NCBI GenBank assembly: GCA_017607445.1
Contig: JAEVHH010000001.1
Span: 1,674,001 to 1,738,000 of the forward strand
Direction of reading: 5' to 3'
Length of the DNA: 64,000 nt
DNA from: Histoplasma ohiense
Lineage: Eukaryota > Ascomycota > Eurotiomycetes > Onygenales > Ajellomycetaceae
In this document: in pieces, positions 13,008 to 25,693 of the stretch
Numbering within the stretch: the first letter of the stretch is position 1
How the letters are laid out: each line of letters starts with the position of its first letter
Translations under genes and position numbers: made by a program
Notes under the pieces: generated by a model
The model's database searches: none
What the model saw: only the letters and a program-made list of their open reading frames with translations
What the model was told of the DNA's origin: nothing

Positions 13008-16000
13008 TCACCGAATAGCCTCAATAGCAGCGTTGAGCGGGATAACACTTGGCGTCTTTCTTGGAGATAAAATGCCCCGGTCGTCCCACTTTCTGAATGC
13101 CCGCTTGCATTCTTCTGAAAGACCGTATATCACGACACTGCTTTTGGGCAGGAATGGTCGGTCTTGCAAAGAGACAGCCATAATGCCGTATTCCTGGGCG
13201 AATATCAGCGCGGAGGCGAACTCTGCGGAGCGCGCGTTTGCTCGATCACCGACAATGCTATGAAAGAGTGAATTAGTATTTAGCGCGCATGTGTATGTAT
13301 ATACATGTACATTTATTCACAAGTACAAAAGTTACAGAGTCCAGGAAAATGAAATTCTACTTACACAAAAATCTCGAAGAAAGTATCCAAGATGTGTATA
13401 TGATTTTGGTCGAGATCGCGCTGGCAAAACGGCTCGATTTCCTGCACAACGTCATTCGGCCTTGTGACAGGCGAGGTGGTCCCGCGACGACCCCAAAAGC
13501 CAGATCCAAATCTCTGTCCAAGTTCATGGTCGACGCGGTAGAGGCGACAACAATATTTCCCATTGGTGGGTTTCAATTTCCAATGGTCTGCAGTTTGGGC
13601 TGGGGTCGGTTGAAAAGTGTCCGGAAAGGTCTCGAAGAATCCCGGCGGTTCCTTTCCTTCAATGACTTCCTCGATCTCACCCGTTAAGCCTAGGTCCATG
13701 CCGATAAGTCTGGCGCAGCCTAGTTCATCAGCTGTGCTTCCGCGACCTTGCCAGAGGTACAGTTTGCCAAATTTAGCGGAGATTAGGTACGGATAACCGG
13801 AGCATAGGCTTTTCGAGGTCAGATCAACTTCATCAAACGCAATTTGACCCATATGTCGGCGGCCACAGAGCATATACATTGACGAGGAATTAGCGCGGCT
13901 CCCTGAGCCACGGCGTGTGATGATAATGCCGCCAAGAGCCTGGATGAGAGTTGGCGCCTCCTTTCCTTGCTTGACGAGCTCGAGTTTACAGCTATTTTCC
14001 CGGGCAACCTTGCGAGCAAAAAGTTGTGCATCTTCAATAGCTGCCTCGGCTACTTCATCACCGCACCAAAGATGAACCTGAGTGGTTTTAGGCCCGCCCG
14101 CTTCTTCGAAAACATGTACGCATAGATACATGCTTTGTTCAAACAGTATATAGCCTTGGTTAGCTGGGAGATCCTTCCTCTTGCCATCGCCAGTGATCTC
14201 CCATATTTGTTTCGACATTGTGTTAATTTTGGGATATACATCTGGTTGTGACATTAATATCGACTGAGGGTCGACCTCAACCTTATCACTAGCCTTTGGC
14301 ATAGTATCAAAAAAACTTGAAAAGATATTAATTGCCTCGGAAGACTCAGGAAATGGAGATGTCTTGGGGCCTATCGAGGGTGATTGTTGTTTGTTGAGAG
14401 TCGGGCCGGCTGCTTTTGGAGGTACAGGAGGGGAGTTAATGCGTTCTTGCGGGAACGGAGGAAGGCTCTTTTGAGATAAAGAGCTATTCGTTGTTGAAAT
14501 CGTAGTAGGCTTTGGAGGAGGACTCGGCTTTCCATCAGACTTGAAACTCTCATTGGAGGTGCTTCTTCGTGCAATTGGAGTGGGAGGGAGAGTGTCAATT
14601 TGTGCGTATTTCTTCGAAGAAAGTAATTCCAACTTTGTATCAGTCCCATCGTATTCTGAATCATTTCTTTTAGGACCATTATTAGTAGGGGTGAACTGTC
14701 TAAGATCGGGAGACTTCGAAGACACTGATGGCTTGTTTTTCCTTTGTAGTCCGTTTGGTGTGAATGACGCATTAGCCGTATAAGACTCCTTCTTGCTTGG
14801 CGGAAGCCCTTTAAGCAATGACCTCACATCTTCCTTAGTAGGCGACGTATCCTGGCTTAATTTATCATCACTAGGATTGGTATCACGCAATGACCATGAC
14901 GTCGTTAATTCCACTTTTAAGGGTGTTTTGTGCTCATTCTTCTGTGGTTTCTGATCGGAGGTTCCAGATTGTGGTAACCTCCTTTTTGGTCCCTTTGCTC
15001 GGCCTTTTGTCGTGTGCGTCAATTTTGCTGGTAAGATTGACTCAGACAGCTCAGACTGAGATGGCATTGGTCTTGATGATTTATCATTCGAACCGCTGGG
15101 TGGCCCGCTACTAGAAGGCGGTCCGCGGGATAAAAGACCTGCTAGGGCAGGATTCAATCTGTCCGCAAGCTTCCCTGTACCAGAACGTGCACGTGGACCA
15201 TTGGGCGGTGTTTGAATGGAGCTTTGGTCATATTTCGACGCAATACCAGCCAGTTCTGAAGACTGCTCAGGAATCTCTCGATTATTATGCAACTTCGCTG
15301 TCGATTGCTGTAAGGAAACATCAGGTTGTTGATCCGGTTTTGCGGGGATATCAGCGAGTTTATCAGATGGCAAATTCCGTGCATACGTAACCATGTCGGA
15401 GGCTTCACCTTCTGGGCCATGAATCGATGAATTTCTTGACGGGATAGCCTCGAGCTCAGGGTCCTGAACATCAGACCCAGCTGCCTCTGACTGCTTTATT
15501 TCTCTTTGAACGCCTACGGTTTTGGGAAGTTCAACTGGCTTCAAGTGCCTGCCATTCCCCAAAAGACTAGTGACTGCAGGTCCAGAATTAGTCATAGTTC
15601 TCTGCCTCGTTATGGCCTCCGGGATTTCAGGCGATGGTTTGTCTGGTGAAATAGCCCCTTTATCTCCAATAGTTGGGCGTCGGATCGAACCTCCACCGGT
15701 TTTCATTGCCTCTTTCTGTTTAAGAATGCTTTCCTTGAATTCGTCTATTTTATCGGACTTTTTCGGTCCTCCCGTTGCATTCAGACCGGCTTTGCCCCTT
15801 AAGATGTTGTCTTTTAATAGATCGGGTGCGACATAGTTTTTCGTTTCGGTCTTCCTTAGCTTTCCGAAAACATTTTTGAATTCGGGCTCATCTTTGTTGG
15901 AATCTCCATCGGTTATTTCGCGACGCCGCAAGTTTGCTCTGAAGTTATTTAAGGGTGGGGTGGAAGGCTTCAATTGCGGTGAAATCCCATCAACCGGCGA

Positions 16001-18033
16001 TTTTTTTATGGATCCCAGTCCTTTTTGGGAACCTATTGGTGACGGTGAAGTTTGACTGTCAGCCATTTGCCTGGGAGAAGCTATAGGTCTTGACTTCAGG
16101 TCATCAAGCTTTTTGGGATATTCAGAAGTCTGTGCCACGCTAGCCATTGTGTCAATGCGTAGAACTTCATTATCAGACTGAAGAGCGCTACGTAGCTTTG
16201 GGTGGCTTGATTTAACTGTGTTTGCGGAGTCCCGATTCTCAGACTCTCTCAAAGATTGGGTTGAGATCCCTGTTGGAGGTTGGTTCTCCTTTTGCAATGA
16301 GAATTTTGGAGAGCCAGGTCTTCCTAGATCGACACTAGCCCTGCTTTGTCTCAGTCTATTATTTAATCCCTTCTTCCATTCAGGTTCCTCCTGGAACTGC
16401 GGCTTGAGTTTTGGAGAATCGGGTTTGTTTAAAGCACTCTCTAGCCAGGTAGCTTTCGTTGGGCTCCATCGCCGAGAATCCATTGTTTTTGATGGGCTGA
16501 CAAGCAAATCTGATGGCCTGTCTCCCACATTACTAATTGAATCAGATCGCGACAAGGGCCTGGATGGAAGCGATTGCTTCAGGGCGACATCGTTAGGTGA
16601 TTTCGATGGTTCAAGCTCTCCCTTCGTATGCTGGCGAACAATTGTTGTTTCGGTATGGCTAGAGCCGGGGCGCGAACTAGAGATGTGAGAGGTTTCATCA
16701 CTTGCTTCTCTGAATAGACTACTCGGCGGCGTCTGGTAGCCTGGCTTGGGGACTGCAGTGCCTCGCCCAGTTTGTTGGTTGCTCCATCTCTTTGAAACGC
16801 TATCAGAACGTTTCATCATAGCACTTTGCACGAACCCACCTAAGCCTTTCGTTGGAGAAGATGATCGACCCGCAGCAATTCGACCTTGAGACGGGGACAT
16901 TGCAAACCGGTCGGCTGGGTGAGGGTCATTAGCAGTGAAAGACGCGCGCGACTCTATTCTCTGGGAATTGGACAGAGGAACCGGAGAACCTAATCCCCCA
17001 GCCGTGGCAACAGAAGATACGCTAGAGTACCTGTTTCCCGAGCTGCCGGTAGCATATGTAGAACTGGCTCTGGACGGAGACCCTGACCGATCAGTAGTAT
17101 GGTCGTTGTTTATTACCTTTTCAGAGTCTACCGTCGGGTCTCTGCTAAAACCGGGCAATTTAATGTTCCCGCTCAACATAGAAACTTCCGACACTGAGCT
17201 ATCTTGGGCGCGTCTATATGCAGGCGATCCAATTCCGCGATCAGATGTCTGTCGGAACCAGGTGGGATCCTTCGAAGCAAGAGACTGGGTGATGTGAGAT
17301 CGGGGCGGAGTCCAATCAGCGTCAAGTGTGGAAGTAGACTCCAGACGCGTTTCGACTGCAGATTTAGGCGAAGGGAAAGTTGGAGAAGGGACAATACCAG
17401 CATCAAGATCTCGAGAGCCAGGACGCTGCTGCCAAGTCAGCCCTCGTGAGGAAGGGCGCGAAGAGGTCGATAATCTGGCAGAATGACGAGCCAGATCATC
17501 TGCTTTGGCCATATCTGAATCCCCCATCTCTTCAGTTGCTGGTGTGGTATCGGATATTTCTCTTGTGGGGGATGGAAGAAGGGCCAACGGGGGTTCAATT
17601 GATTGTGCGCGTACGGGAGAGGAGTGAGAAACGCTTCCTGCCAATGAGGGGCTACCATAGGGGCCAGGAGAGTCCTTAGTTGGGGATATGGATCGGGCAC
17701 GCTCTGTGTTGACATAGAAACATGGAATATGTTAGCCGGGAGACCAGAAAAATGTTGTGTTATTGACTTTTTTTTATGTATCTCCTCAAAAGCGGGATAA
17801 TCGGTCTGCGCCTAGTAAATACAGCCGCAAACTCGGTGCACTAGATAGATGCGGATGGAAAATAGGAATGATTCAAATTTACCCGCTCTCCTAGCCTCTC
17901 TCTCTCTCCGGCCTTGAATGATCTCTTCTTCTAGTTTTCTAGTGCGCTCTTCGTCCTCCCTGTCGCGTTTGTTGCCCAGCTCACGGATGCGGTTAAGGAA
18001 GTCGTTGACATCTTCAGAGCCATCCGCCTCCAT
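13008..18033 (-). CDS. DUF4045 and gelsolin-repeat protein
   Basis: A 1579-aa fungal protein in three exons: 17883-18033, 13365-17703 and 13008-13257. All junctions are GT..AG and the total is in phase. Residues 1-60 form a charged helix ('NDFLNRIREL', 'DEERTRKLEE'), followed by 'ARSISPTKDSPG', typical of DUF4045 proteins. About 1100 residues are Ser/Pro/Lys-rich and predicted disordered, with many S-P sites. The C-terminal 400 residues (from about 1180) hold gelsolin-like repeats, for example 'LYLWQGRGSTADE' and 'HILDTFFEIFVIVGD'. Gelsolin repeats bind actin and Ca2+ or phosphoinositides, so a role at the actin cytoskeleton or membrane traffic is inferred. The middle region could be a phosphorylation-controlled scaffold. 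Confidence 0.85.
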
Positions 18034-18903
18034 AGCGCGCGCTACCTACCCGCAAAAATCAACAAAAGAGAGAAAAAGCAAAGAATGTCTTGCACAAGAC
18101 GCTGACTATGAGGCATCAGAAATTAACAGTATTCTGTCTTGTTTCCAGGTCTTTTCCAGGAATTTGTTTGGCATGTGCAGGGAAGACCGTGTGGTATTTC
18201 ATGTTGCTCCGTGCTTAAGATCGGCTGTGTCTTACATAATGCGGCTAACTGCCCAATGGACACGAGGAGTTAAAATTAGAGGGCTTTATAAAATCATGGC
18301 TTTTAGTTACATGTCAAGGTTGATCAATCGCTGTCTAACAGATACTACGGGAAGGCAAGCTGTTTTGATGATTGCGCAGTTGAAGAAACAGTTCGCATGT
18401 TGAATTCGAGACCCCGTCACAGCTCGGCTAAGAGCCAGGAACCGCGACATCACTAGATCTGGCAAAAATCTACGAGGGGTAAGGATAATAATTAGCCAGC
18501 TAGCAGGGCGTGGCCGAATATCGGGGACAATAAGAAGCTTGTCTGGGCAAGCAGCTATGAAGCGCGTTGGCTGCGTCGTTTTATATGTCATCACCGTGAT
18601 GGCTATAGCCCACTTTTGGTGCTTCGAGACGCGATGTTTGTTTATTTTTGTTCTCATTTCATTTTAAACTTCGGCTAGGAATCTTGGTTTTGTCCATCAT
18701 CCGCGTAGAACGTGATACATAACAATCAGAAAAGGCGAGTGTGCCTCTTGCAACAAGCCCACATTAATAATTCCACTCCGTTCTATTCGTAGTTGCGCGC
18801 GGTTTTAAGCCGAGTTCCACGATGACAGCTTCAGGTAGGCTGCTATATAAAGACCATTTCCTAAAAGGAATAAGAAGAATCCCAAAGAGTGAAATGAAAT
18901 GGA
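18034..18903. other. Intergenic region, gelsolin gene start to ARL2 end
   Basis: About 0.87 kb holding the promoter of the DUF4045 gene and the 3' flank of ARL2. No gene seen. Confidence 0.5.
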
Positions 18904-19808
18904 TCAGTAAAGAAAAAGCCTGTCCTTTGCATCTTGCACCACCCATTCGAGCCCCTCGTTCAAGTTTCGCCCAGTCATTGCACTGCATGGGAATATTGTC
19001 CACTTGTGGGTCTTGATCGCATCAAGTTGGAGCGCCTACCCTTCCGTAAAAGAGTCATTTAGAAGATTCATATTTGTTACATTAAACGATGTAGGAGCGA
19101 GGCCCGGACACACATACCTCTCGAATCTCATCTTTGTCCATGCCCCCTTCAACATCGGTCTTGTTCAGAAAGACAAGCAAGCTAGCGCCCATAAGTCGCT
19201 TTTGGATTTTCAATCAGCACTTTTCGGGCCTTCTCTACTAGTGCGCATGAACAGCTTGGCTGCAATTTCTCACCTCCTCCTGAAGAAGCCCAGCAAGTTC
19301 CTGTCTACAATCATCGATTCGGATTCGATCCGTTGCATCAACCACCCAGATCAAAGCATCGGTCTTTTCGAAATAATTCCTCCAGTAGGATCTCAACGTC
19401 TTTTGCCCTCCAACGTCCCCTTCATAGGAAAGGATAGTCAGATTAGAGTTTCTGTTTTCTTTTCTGCCCTGGGACGGAAACTTACATATGTTCAACTTGT
19501 ACCTACGGTTGGTAGAAGAGGCGGTTAGTTCATTTGGGGTTTCGTGAATTGTCTCCTTGACATAGCAAGCTATGCTTACCCTTGGAAATCAATAGATTTG
19601 ATGATAAAGCCCAGTGTTGGACTAACGGTGGTGACATCTTCATTCATGATCCTCTTGACGATGGTTGTTTTGCCGGCATTGTCAAGCCCTCTTCTTCAAA
19701 TCAGCAGCAAGGCTTAAACAAAGGCATGATGAATGGAAAATGGACTTACAGCATCAGGGTCCTCATCTCCTTGTCCTTCAGCCGTGCCTTTCGTAATATA
19801 GCAAGCAT
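18904..19808 (-). CDS. ARL2: ADP-ribosylation factor-like GTPase Arl2
   Basis: A small GTPase of 181 aa in six exons: 19750-19808, 19580-19690, 19486-19502, 19274-19419, 19118-19198 and 18904-19035. All junctions are GT..AG and the phase is whole. It shows P-loop 'GLDNAGKTT' (21-29), switch II '[13 protein letters not shown]', 'NKTD' and 'CSAMTG'. This matches Arl2/Cin4/Alp41, which acts with tubulin-folding cofactors in microtubule biogenesis. The third exon is only 17 nt and ends inside the codon of the DVGGQ tryptophan. The protein starts MLAILRK, so the Gly2 needed for N-myristoylation is absent, as befits a cytosolic Arl2. It is divergent from the GNAT gene over 0.73 kb. Confidence 0.92.
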
Positions 19809-20541
19809 TTTGGATTGTTTTCTTTCGGGTGTCTGTCTCGGGTGTTTCGATGTTGCGGAGGTTCAAGCAACATTTATTTATCTCATGGAGGCTTCCTAGC
19901 TTAGCCCAATCCCAACCACCAATCCCTGAAATCCATCTGTGCAGTATACCCATCTCTTCCTCAACATCTCCCTTTCACAATATAGAATCTAAGCCGGCAG
20001 AAGATTTAACTGGATTGATTTTTCATCTTAAATCTTGTGTATTTCTTATTACGTTTCATTCGTAGCCATGTCCCCATTGACATGGTTTCTCTCAGATATC
20101 AGCTACATTGACATTGTTTTCCAATTCACCATCTCCAGCCAGGCACCCACCAATCAACAATTGGGTATTGGGAAAACCTTCTGTTCTGTTTTGTTGATCT
20201 AAATGTCTTTTGAAACATATTCCATCTTATTGCCACTTCACTGCAGATGATTCTCAAAGCAGGAACCGATCCTCCTTGAATCGACCGGGTACACTCATCT
20301 TTCTTTTGTGAATCTGAATCCACTCTATCTATCCTCTACTCACTCTTAGAGTATTAATAGGAAATTCGCGAGCCGGAGGAGTTTGGCGACAACTGGTGTC
20401 AAAGGTAAGGGGCAGTAGGAGGGTTTGTCATTTGAACCCAAGCGCTTCTGAACAAAGCAACCCGGCCCTGCGGTTCCCAAGGAAGCGTATGGGTAACCTA
20501 CCGAAACAACTAAGCTAAGGAGACGCCATTACACGCTGACA
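19809..20541. promoter_or_regulatory. Divergent promoter region, ARL2 / GNAT gene
   Basis: 733 bp between two divergent start codons, so both promoters must lie here. I could not assign specific sites. Confidence 0.5.
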
Positions 20542-22983
20542 ATGGAAGGATTCAGGATGTCAAAGGACGAAAAGTACCCTTCATCCGCCGACGAATGGAG
20601 CGAAATCTTGACTTCTTTCAGAACATTCCAGGCTACTTCGCATTCAAAATACAGAGCGATACAGCAATCTCGCGATGGAGTTTCCCAGATGCTGTCTTCA
20701 GCGAATTCCCAAACCGGTTTACAAACTCCAACACATGAAGTAAGGACTAGCTTCACCATGGCCAAACCTTCCGTCGTCCAGAAACAACCCTACCAGGAGG
20801 GTGATTCTGGGATGGGAGCACTCAGCCCACAGGAACCAGGCAAATCAAGCCCTGAGACATTAGATATAGCCATGGTCAAATCTGCTGCAGTGGACATGCC
20901 CTCAGAAGAAGCAGCTGACAGTACCCAAAAGCGAACTCCCAAAAAGGAAAACACGACAAACTCTGGCCACCGCTGCAGCAAACAGCAGTCACCGGCTATA
21001 GAAGTCCAGCCTGCCTCTGATTCTGACCCTGTTAATGAAATAAAAAGCGGTGAGGCTAATTGACAATGCGTAACAGAAATTGTTCAACATACTCATCACA
21101 GGTTATATTTTAGGGACAATCACGCCCAGCAAGCCAAATCAGGAGAGGAAAATTCTCTCCCTGTCCCCTACAGGTAATTGTCCCCTTGTCTTTGCCTTCT
21201 TTGATATCGACATAATCGAGACGCCTTAAAACTCACTAAAATAAAAAAAGACTGTTCAGGTGGTTCCGATGAAGTTCTTCTCCGACAATACAAAATAAAT
21301 GCACCCAAACCCCCAACTGTTCCAGATAGTGCAGCTCCACCGTTAAATAGACAGCAGCCTTGCATAGCCGTCCAAAATCTAAACAAAATATTTAAGGGGA
21401 GGAGTTCGACTGCCTTGGAGTGCTCTGACTCCAGTCCCCTGAATAAATTCAGAGCCACTAGCTCGTTTAGTGACAATACTGCTATGCGGAGAGCACATAC
21501 CTTTCTAGGACCACCCAAATTCCCCCCACTTACTAAACCACGAGAGAAGAAATGCCCGATGGTTTTGGATCCTCCAAGCGACTCTTTCGTGGGTGCCGGT
21601 CGTGAGAAGCAAAATTGCCTTAGCGACAAACTGGAGCGCCTTAAGAGAGAAGAAAAACTGAAGATTGCCCAGCAGATCCGCGGCATTGACCCCCACGCAA
21701 TGAAACAGCCTTCACCACTTGACTTTGCTCGCCAGGGAGAGGGAAATGATCCAACATCGCCAATTGCCAAACAAATTTCCCTTGCTCTTACCAAGCGAGA
21801 CAATGCAGTATTTTCGCATTTGCGAAATTATCCGTCAAACAGGAACTCGCCCACTGTCGAAGCTCAAGATAATGGTGGCTCCTCTGATATGGCTGAATCC
21901 CGTACCCGTTTCTCAGGGCGTAATTCAGAATATTCTCAACAAAAGAATGGAAGTCCGCTTATTTCAGGAGGTGATAATTTTTCTATGCCAGTAGTGGACT
22001 GGCAACACCGCCCTTGGGACACCCACTCAGGTCAGGAATTTACTCATAGGTTGAAGAACTGGTTGAAAACAATTAGTGAATCGGATCGTGCCCGGGTTGA
22101 TACAGACAGCCTGGAGTTCAACGATGCACGCTTTCATTCCAATGGACGCGGCATGTTTGCCGAACGAGCAAAGTCACCTATCTCATTCCTTGACCTGACT
22201 GATCGAGAAAGTGCTGCACACGCGCACGAAACAGCTAGTGGATATATTCATAATTGGAATACCCGCCTCGTAAAGGAACGACAAGAAGCTAAATGGAAGA
22301 AGAAGAAAATGGTCATGCAAATGCGCCTCAGCCAACAATACCTCCAAACCCTCACGATAAGAATGAATCCGCACTCCCCAAAGTTAAATCTGTACCTGCG
22401 ACCTATCGAGAAGAAGGACCTGCAGGGTTTGCTTAAACTGTTCAACTGGTATATTCAGAACACAGTCCGCTGTGTCGACCTGGAGCCGCTTTCCTTCGGC
22501 AATTTGCAGGAGCGCATTGACGAATGTGAGCGGGATAAATTCCCAGCTCTCGTTGCTGTCGAGCAGAAGCCACGTCTAGGCCATGCCCTGAATGGGGAGG
22601 AAGAAGAAATCTTTGGTTGCATCCTGGCAAGTGACTTCACAGGTCCCGCCACCATTAACCGCTACACCGCGGAATTGGAACTTTTCGTCGAACCTAAATA
22701 CTGCCGACTAGGCGTTGGAAGTTGCCTCGTTGACAAATTACTGGAAATCTGCGATTCTGACTACCACCCTAACCAGGGGTATCATTTCGACTGCGCTGCT
22801 GCACAGACTGATGTGTACCGTGCGGGTAAAAACCGTCAACTCGCCAGATTGATATTCATTCTCCACCATGTTGCCGACAACAATTCCGATTACCTATGGA
22901 CGAAAGAATGGCTAGAGCGGAAATTCGGATTTGATGAACAAGCGCTATTGAAAGGCACTGGGATAAAAGGAGGGAAATGGTGA
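20542..22983 (+). CDS. GNAT-family acetyltransferase with long disordered N-terminus
   Basis: 763 aa in three exons: 20542-21049, 21114-21173 and 21260-22983, with introns of 64 and 86 nt. Residues 1-565 are Ser/Pro/Lys-rich and look disordered. Residues about 566-760 form an acetyltransferase fold beginning 'LYLRPIEKKDLQGL'. The acetyl-CoA pyrophosphate loop 'CRLGVGSCL' (near 671) fits the R/Q-x-x-G-x-G/A signature, and 'AELELFVEPKY' forms the preceding strand. The acceptor substrate is unknown. The long N-terminus suggests a chromatin or protein-bound enzyme rather than a small-molecule acetylase, but that is inference. The first ATG in the frame was taken as start; a second in-frame ATG lies four codons downstream. 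Confidence 0.75.
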
Positions 22984-23908
22984 GAACCAACTACGCCGGG
23001 ACATAATTGTTCGGTTATTCATGGACACGCGGCATGCTGATTTTCAAAACTTTTAGGTTAAATTCCAGCTACTTGGTTCGGAACATCAGGTATCTTCCCA
23101 AAGACGACACCGAGGTGGCAAATTGTAACTTTATCGAGTCATGACATCCATCCGTCATTTACTCTCACAGCACTGTTCATGCCATGCACTCCCACACGAT
23201 CGTTCGTTCCTGAGCGCTTGTTTGAATCCACTTACTGTGAAATGCGCCCTTGTTTTTTTTTTTTTTTTTTTTTTTTGTGTTGCTTGACTTGTAGGATTAG
23301 TTTAATTCGTTTCATGAATGCCCAGGGCCATCTATCTGCTTCAACGCAGACTGGTCTATTTTCTAAACAGCATGGAAAGCGTATGAGGTTAGTCTCCTCT
23401 CAATAGTATTGCAAGAATGGAACCTAGGTACCTGGTAAACTCAAAAATAATATCCAACTTTCTCGTTGCGTGCTGAGTAAAACTCAATTTTACGTTTTTC
23501 ACATGCCACACACTAGTCAAAACATCTAGAATCAACCGAAGAAACCCCCGTGGCTGACAGCTTCAAGTTAACATGCTCTACAACTTTATTCTGCTCTAGG
23601 ATTAACAAGCAATTCTAAGTGGATTTAGGCAGAGGGGGGATTTGGTCAGGGTACTACTGGGATAAAAGTGGATTCGGGGAGGAGGGAAAGAATCAGAAAC
23701 GGATATCTAACTTTGAAACAGAAATGAAAGTAGAACTAGTAGCTGTGTTCTATCTAATCTTTATCTATTCTAACGAGTGACTGAAGTATTCTATTCCAAT
23801 CCTATACTATCAAATCCATCAATAAATATTTGAGGAAAAGGAAAAAGAAAAGCCCCTTCAGCTCGTTAACCCCCCACAACATTGAATCCATGTCACTACC
23901 TTCCAAAC
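22984..23908. other. Convergent intergenic region with T homopolymer
   Basis: 3' flanks of the GNAT gene and the LPMO gene. A 24-nt T run lies at 23253-23276. No gene seen. Confidence 0.55.
23253..23276. repeat. Poly(T) tract, 24 nt
   Basis: Uninterrupted T run in convergent 3' flanking DNA. Confidence 0.9.
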
Positions 23909-24971
23909 TTAAGGCAAGGAGGAACAATTGCAGGTGATGCGCAAGTTATCAGATCCTCCAATACCCGGGGAAGCATCCGAAGGTGTGGACTCTGAAGCTG
24001 GTACTGATTCTGAAGGCGAAGGTGTCTCGGCGGCGGAAGATGCGGCATTGGCATTGATTTGCAGGGCTGGAGTAGTCGCAGCTGGTGTATTGGTAGCTGG
24101 TGTATTGGCAGCTGGTGTATTGGCAGCTGGTGTATTGACAGCTGGTGTATTGACAGCTGGTGTATTGGCAGCTGGTGTAGGTGAAGCTGCTGGAGAGGCG
24201 TCAGGGGTGGATGCTGCCCCGGAAGCGGCAGCGGGAGCCGAAGCGTTGCCAGCAGCGCTAGACCCGGCAGGAGCATCTCCAGAAGGCTTGTCAGTCCCGG
24301 TCGTATCATCCCCAGGATTTGAGAATACGACATCTTGGCCCTCGATGGTCGTCTTGCCATTGCCAACGTTGGCAACATAGGTATCTGGCAGTTTATCAAA
24401 GGCAGCCTTGTCGCCACTGCCTCCTTCGATGCTAACCGGTGCGCAGTTCATGTACATCTCGCGGTTACCCATTTTATTGAACCACGTCCATGCGAGGAGG
24501 GCTTCTCCACTTGGTGCAGATGACGGGATCTTGAAGTTATATTGCATGGGGAGAGGGCAGCCGCCGATGATCGACTCAATGACTTTGAAGGTCTTGCCCT
24601 GGTCATAACTGAGAGAGATCTGGCAGGATCCACCGCCATGAGTGGCAGTTCCCGCCAGTTTAATCTCTCCAGAACCTCCGGCCTTGTATGTGGCTGAAGG
24701 TTTGCTGACGCTATCGTGTTGGTAGCCCTTGCATGGGAAGTTGGAGCCTAGGGGTGAACATCTTAGTTTTCGCGCAAAGGTGTAGGAAAGGGTGGATGTG
24801 AAAGTTGGACATATCTAACTTACCATCTGCAAGAAGAGGGGAGGTCATGCTGTAGTCAACGTCCCCACCAGAGCCGAATCGGCTGCGGAAAGGGACGGGC
24901 TCGCTCATTTCAATATGACCCAAGGCAGACCCAGCTGCGGCAATGAGATAGAGAAGACTAAGGGAATGCAT
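23909..24971 (-). CDS. AA11-type lytic polysaccharide monooxygenase, secreted
   Basis: 328 aa in two exons: 24824-24971 and 23909-24747. The signal peptide (residues 1-18) ends in ALG, leaving His19 as the mature N-terminus, the first histidine-brace ligand. The second ligand is His86 in '[10 protein letters not shown]'. The axial Tyr is in 'NREMYMNC'. 'SNFPCK', '[11 protein letters not shown]' and '[10 protein letters not shown]' are further AA11 hallmarks. AA11 enzymes use copper and O2/H2O2 to cleave chitin, so a role in wall remodelling or chitin use is expected. After the catalytic part comes a Ser/Thr/Pro/Ala tail with about seven tandem (A/V)NTPA units, likely an O-mannosylated stalk. 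No chitin-binding module or clear GPI signal follows. It is divergent from DRS1 over 2.3 kb. Confidence 0.88.
24080..24180. repeat. 15-bp minisatellite inside the LPMO gene
   Basis: About 6.7 tandem copies of agctggtgtattggc with a few substitutions. On the minus strand it encodes the (A/V)NTPA pentapeptide repeat of the LPMO tail. Confidence 0.92.
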
Positions 24972-25693
24972 ATCTGCAATAAGTAGAATGGTATAAATGA
25001 TGCAAATGGGGTAAAAGGTATGTACGCAATAAAAGAGGGATTGTATATCCAAAAGAAAGAAAGAAGGACCAGCTTCCGAATCTCAAAAAAATGAGAGAAA
25101 AGAGTGTAGTTGATGAATTGATAGAGAGAATTGTGATACGAAAAGATTCAACATTCCAGGGCGACAAAGCCTCCTATTTATGCCTTTTCTGAATCCCCTC
25201 CATCGAGCTAAAATCCCACTGCAACAAAAAATGGAAAATTGGAGAAGGGGGTGAAGTTCAAAATGCAAGAACGGAGATTCGTTTCTAGAGGTCGTACCCA
25301 CAAATCTCACGGATACAACTTCTCAGGTCCATATTGAATTCCAGAAACCCATGTTCCTGTTCCTGGTTCGTTTTTCTTGCTAATTGGTCGCTGTCCCCTG
25401 AAATTCCCGTTTCAGTCCCGCTTTTGTTTTGAATATCTGGAATCAGATTCGGTATGGGCTTATCTCGCACTTGCACGTTTCTTGGGTCAAGAGAAGGTCT
25501 AGACGCCGTAAAACTATGAGTTATACTTTATAGAACGTTATGAACGGCCGTGCTTATGAACGGCGTGCTTATGAGGGATAAACCGTCGCAATCGTCGCAA
25601 CCGGGTTGCTCCTCTCCCACGCGCCATAACGGAAGGAGCGGAGGGGTTCTGTGGCTCGCACTGGGGACCAACGATTCATGTACCTTCACCCAG

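Noticed and set aside
18385..18470. ttgaattcgagacc stretch resembling a tRNA T-arm
   Set aside because: No matching acceptor stem, D-arm or complete B-box (GGTTCRANYCC), so no tRNA fold.
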